Positions 61,565-64,000 of a DNA stretch of 64,000 nt are shown here, in pieces. Positions within the stretch are counted from its first letter, which is position 1. Each line of letters starts with the position of its first letter. A program made the position numbers and the translations under genes. This DNA is from Archangium violaceum Cb vi76 (GTDB lineage Bacteria > Myxococcota > Myxococcia > Myxococcales > Myxococcaceae): assembly GCF_000733295.1 (NCBI RefSeq), contig NZ_JPMI01000142.1:62001-126000 (forward strand). Reading direction: 5' to 3'. The notes beneath the pieces are model-generated. The model was not told the origin of the DNA. It made no database searches and saw only the letters and a program-made list of their open reading frames with translations.

Positions 61565-62946
61565 TCGCCTACGAACCCGGCTCCTTCAAGGACCCCTCCG
61601 GCCGCGTCTTCTATCTGCGCGATGAGGTGTACCGCACGCTGACCCCCGAGGCGGGCGAGGCGCTGGGCCGCGCGTGGGAGAGCGGCCTGATGCCGGAGCT
61701 CACGCGGGCCGGGTTGGTGCTCGAAACCGAGCGGGTGCGCGCCACGGAGTTGGACGTGCCCGGACTGGAGGGCTCGGCCTGGTTGCTGCGCCAGCCGCGC
61801 GTGCCCGTGGTCAGCTACGCGTACGAGTGGAGCTTCGAGATGCTCCGCGACGCCGCCCTGGTGACGCTGGAGATACTCGAGCGCTGCCTGGCCGCGGGCT
61901 TCCTGCTCAAGGACGCCAATTCCTTCAACCTGCTGTTCCTGGGCGGCAAGCCGCGCCTGGTGGACGTGCCCTCCATCGAGCCGTACCAGGAGGGCATGCT
62001 GTGGGCGGGCTACGGCCAGTTCTGCCGCAGCTTCCTCTTCCCGCTGCTGCTCGGGGCGCACCTGGGCCTGGAGTTCCAGCCGCTGCTGCGTGGCACCATG
62101 GGAGAGCTGCCGGTGAAGGAGGTGGCCCGGCTCTTCCGGCTGCGCGACTGGTTCAAGCCAGGCGTGCTGCGCGACGTGGTGCTGCAAGCGCGCCTGGAGC
62201 GGGACTTCGCCCGCCGGCAGGAGACGCTGGCCGGCTCGGTGAGCACCTACCGGCTGCCCAAGGAGCTGCTGGTGGCCAACGTGCGCCGGCTGCGGCGCAT
62301 CATCGAGCGCCTGCGCACACCCACCACGCCCTCGGAGTGGTCCGGCTACACCGCGTTCCACAACTACACGGACGAGGACCAGCGGCAGAAACGCGTCTTC
62401 GTGGAGCGGGCGCTGGAGGAGGCGAAGCCCGCGCGTGTGCTCGACCTGGGGTGCAACACCGGGCAGTACACGGAGCTGGCGAGGGCCCGGGGCGCGCAGG
62501 TGGTGGCGGTGGACGTGGACGCGCAGGCCATCGACCTGCTCTACCGTGGCCTGCCGGCCGGAGCGTCCGTGTGGCCGCTGGTGGCCAACCTGGCCAACCC
62601 CACGCCGGCCATGGGCTGGGCGCTGAAGGAGCGCCGCTCGCTGCTGGAGCGCCTCGGCTCGGACTTCGTGCTGGCGCTGGCGCTGGTGCACCACCTGCGG
62701 ATCACCGCGGGCGTGCCGCTGGAGCAGGTGGTGGAGCAGCTCTTCGCCCTGGCGCCCGAGGGCGTGGTGGAGTGGGTGGACAAGCAGGACTCGATGGTGC
62801 GGCGGATGCTGAGCCTGAGGCCGGACGTGTACCCCGACTACACCTGGGAGAACTTCCGGGCGCTGCTGGAGCGCCACGGCACGTTGGTGGCCGTCCAGGA
62901 GACGCACGAGGGCCGCCGCCGGCTGTGCCACGTGCGCCGCCGCTGA
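61561..62946 (+). CDS. Kinase-like/SAM methyltransferase fusion
   Basis: The 461-aa protein starts at GTG 61561. The N-terminal half (about 60-150) has a kinase-like core remnant: GFLLKDANSFNLLFLGG then KPRLVDVPSIEPY, resembling D-x4-N and a D-containing metal loop but with no clear ATP-binding lysine motif. The C-terminal half is a class I methyltransferase with VLDLGCNTGQYTELA (motif I), VVAVDVD (acidic residue) and LALALVHHLR. The architecture recalls NoeA-like nodulation methyltransferases and probably methylates a sugar or carrier-linked glycan. It is coupled to the mini-protein upstream and to the membrane transferase 10 bases downstream. Confidence 0.85.
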   Translation: MIAYEPGSFKDPSGRVFYLRDEVYRTLTPEAGEALGRAWESGLMPELTRAGLVLETERVRATELDVPGLEGSAWLLRQPRVPVVSYAYEWSFEMLRDAALVTLEILERCLAAGFLLKDANSFNLLFLGGKPRLVDVPSIEPYQEGMLWAGYGQFCRSFLFPLLLGAHLGLEFQPLLRGTMGELPVKEVARLFRLRDWFKPGVLRDVVLQARLERDFARRQETLAGSVSTYRLPKELLVANVRRLRRIIERLRTPTTPSEWSGYTAFHNYTDEDQRQKRVFVERALEEAKPARVLDLGCNTGQYTELARARGAQVVAVDVDAQAIDLLYRGLPAGASVWPLVANLANPTPAMGWALKERRSLLERLGSDFVLALALVHHLRITAGVPLEQVVEQLFALAPEGVVEWVDKQDSMVRRMLSLRPDVYPDYTWENFRALLERHGTLVAVQETHEGRRRLCHVRRR

Positions 62947-62956
62947 GAGGTGGATC

Positions 62957-64000
62957 GTGGCGGGTGAGCGGGTGGACGTCGTGCGCGGTGGAGCCGTCGC
63001 GGTGTGGCAGGCCGTCTGGGCCTGCTACGCGTTCGTGCTGCTGGAGTGGCTCTTCCTCGTCACCCAGCAGGGCTTCATGGTGTCGTTCCCGCGCACGGTG
63101 TGGGCCAGCACCCTGGCGTGCCTCCCGCTGGTGCTGCTCCTCCCGTCGCTCGCCGCGCTCCCGCCGCTGCTCGGAGCCGAAGCACTGCTCGCGCGCCTCC
63201 CCGAGGGCTCCAGGGTACGAGCACTGCCCGTCGCCTCCGCCGTCCCGGCGCTGGTGCTGACGGGCCTGTCCTTCCTGCTCATCGACAACTTCACCTACAC
63301 CCTCTTCGGCTTCGGGGTGGTGACGGTCTCGAAGTCCCTGCTGTTCCTGTATGTGCCGCTGCTGCTCGTGCTCTTCGGCACGCTGGTGCGGAAGCTTGCC
63401 CGTGCACGTCGGGAAGTGCTGGCCACGGGCGGGTGGCGCTGGCGGCTCGCGGTGGCGGGAGGACTCGTCACCCTCTCGCTCGGGGTGCTGGCCCTCCGGC
63501 TCGCCGGGGGGAGCGAAGCACCAGAGCAGGAGGCGCCCCTGGCCTCGGCCACGGCCCGGCGGCCCAACGTGCTCTTCATCGCCTCGGACGGGCTGGAGGC
63601 GAAGCGGCTGTCCGCCTACGGCTACGAGCGCCCGAACACGCCCTTCCTGGCACGCTTCAAGGAGCGCACCCTCTTCTTCGAGAACGCCTTCTCCAACGCG
63701 GGGCGCACCACGGGCTCGCTCACCTCGATGCTCACCTCGCGCCTGCCCACGAGCACCCGGGTCATCTTCCCGCCGCACATCCTCTCCGGCGAGGCGGCGT
63801 TCCTGCACCTGCCGGGGCTGCTGCGGCGCGCCGGCTACGAGACGCACCAGTTCACCGTCCGCTACTACGCGGACGGGGCCGACCTGAACCTGCAAGGAGG
63901 CTTCGAGCGGGCCAGCGGGCGGGAGTTGTCCACGGACGTGCCCTCGGGGCCCTGGCGGAACCTCATGGAGGAGCGCTACGTGGCCGAGCGCATGGCCGAA
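62957..64000 (+). CDS. Membrane alkaline-phosphatase-superfamily (sulfatase/LtaS-like) protein, 3' end outside window
   Basis: A GTG at 62957 behind GAGAGG opens a frame that runs past the right edge (348 codons seen). About five membrane helices (residues 15-180) precede a catalytic domain: NVLFIASDG (metal Asp211), LSAYGYERPNTPFL, then SNAGRTTGSLTSMLTS. The sulfatase formylglycine motif C/S-x-P-x-R is absent; Thr251 or Thr252 stands where phosphotransferases such as LtaS and EptA have their nucleophile. It is therefore more likely a phosphoglycerol or phosphoethanolamine transferase than a sulfatase. It closes a three-gene chain with the mini-protein and methyltransferase. Confidence 0.85.
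   Translation, partial: MAGERVDVVRGGAVAVWQAVWACYAFVLLEWLFLVTQQGFMVSFPRTVWASTLACLPLVLLLPSLAALPPLLGAEALLARLPEGSRVRALPVASAVPALVLTGLSFLLIDNFTYTLFGFGVVTVSKSLLFLYVPLLLVLFGTLVRKLARARREVLATGGWRWRLAVAGGLVTLSLGVLALRLAGGSEAPEQEAPLASATARRPNVLFIASDGLEAKRLSAYGYERPNTPFLARFKERTLFFENAFSNAGRTTGSLTSMLTSRLPTSTRVIFPPHILSGEAAFLHLPGLLRRAGYETHQFTVRYYADGADLNLQGGFERASGRELSTDVPSGPWRNLMEERYVAERMAE

Noticed and set aside
62702..63895. Minus-strand open frame at the right edge
   Set aside because: The plus strand encodes clear membrane helices and catalytic motifs of an alkaline-phosphatase-superfamily enzyme running off the window.

Overview
The window is about 64 kb of high-GC DNA with strong G/C bias at third codon positions. 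The density of secreted lipoproteins, complex sensor kinases (GAF-PAS-PAS histidine kinase, AAA-GAF-histidine kinase), lytic enzymes (GH25, M35, M48, NlpC/P60-like) and unrecognised exported proteins points to a fruiting, predatory myxobacterium of the Archangium/Cystobacter type (inference from gene content; no rRNA marker is present). I see no tRNA, rRNA, CRISPR array or intact insertion sequence.

Layout. (1) 1-7709: the 3' half of an aryl-polyene-type pigment cluster, with genes overlapping by a few bases: MMPL exporter (cut by the window edge), flavin halogenase-like enzyme, DUF3261 lipoprotein, ketosynthase, hotdog dehydratase, ketoreductase, second ketosynthase and a small secreted protein. 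(2) 7855-11661: exported proteins, a lipoprotein alpha/beta hydrolase and a GH25 lysozyme lipoprotein operon. (3) 11865-20464: hrpA, then a terminator, an operator-like dyad and a two-gene cassette encoding a 1060-aa lectin-domain/amphipathic-helix protein and a cytosolic subtilase. Immediately after it lies a 160-bp near-perfect copy of an internal piece of hrpA. This cassette is the best candidate here for an undescribed system. (4) 20465-26239: Crp-type regulator with a nucleotidyltransferase, Mpo1-like dioxygenase, an orphan TetR-type palindrome, an M48 protease with a membrane partner, and an acidic glycine-rich protein. (5) 26272-42946: mixed housekeeping and secreted genes (TPR, DUF5916 barrel, GT39, SDRs, YccF, M35 protease, MaoC, DUF2090, GNAT, NodB deacetylase).

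(6) 42960-50153: an SMR-like transporter and two divergent large histidine kinases. (7) 50194-60010: secreted beta-helix protein, a TPM-LemA-TPM operon, a TAXI protein/acyltransferase pair, and a run of exported proteins on the minus strand. (8) 60253-64000: a DUF808 gene broken by one frameshift, then a tightly packed envelope-modification cassette (YVDPGTGS mini-protein, kinase-like/methyltransferase fusion, membrane alkaline-phosphatase-superfamily transferase) that runs off the right edge.

Several genes have a TAnnnT-like box only 6-11 bases before the ATG and no Shine-Dalgarno, suggesting short or absent leaders. Starts were chosen from Shine-Dalgarno match, signal peptide integrity and stop/start overlaps. 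No searches were run; family assignments come from motif recognition.
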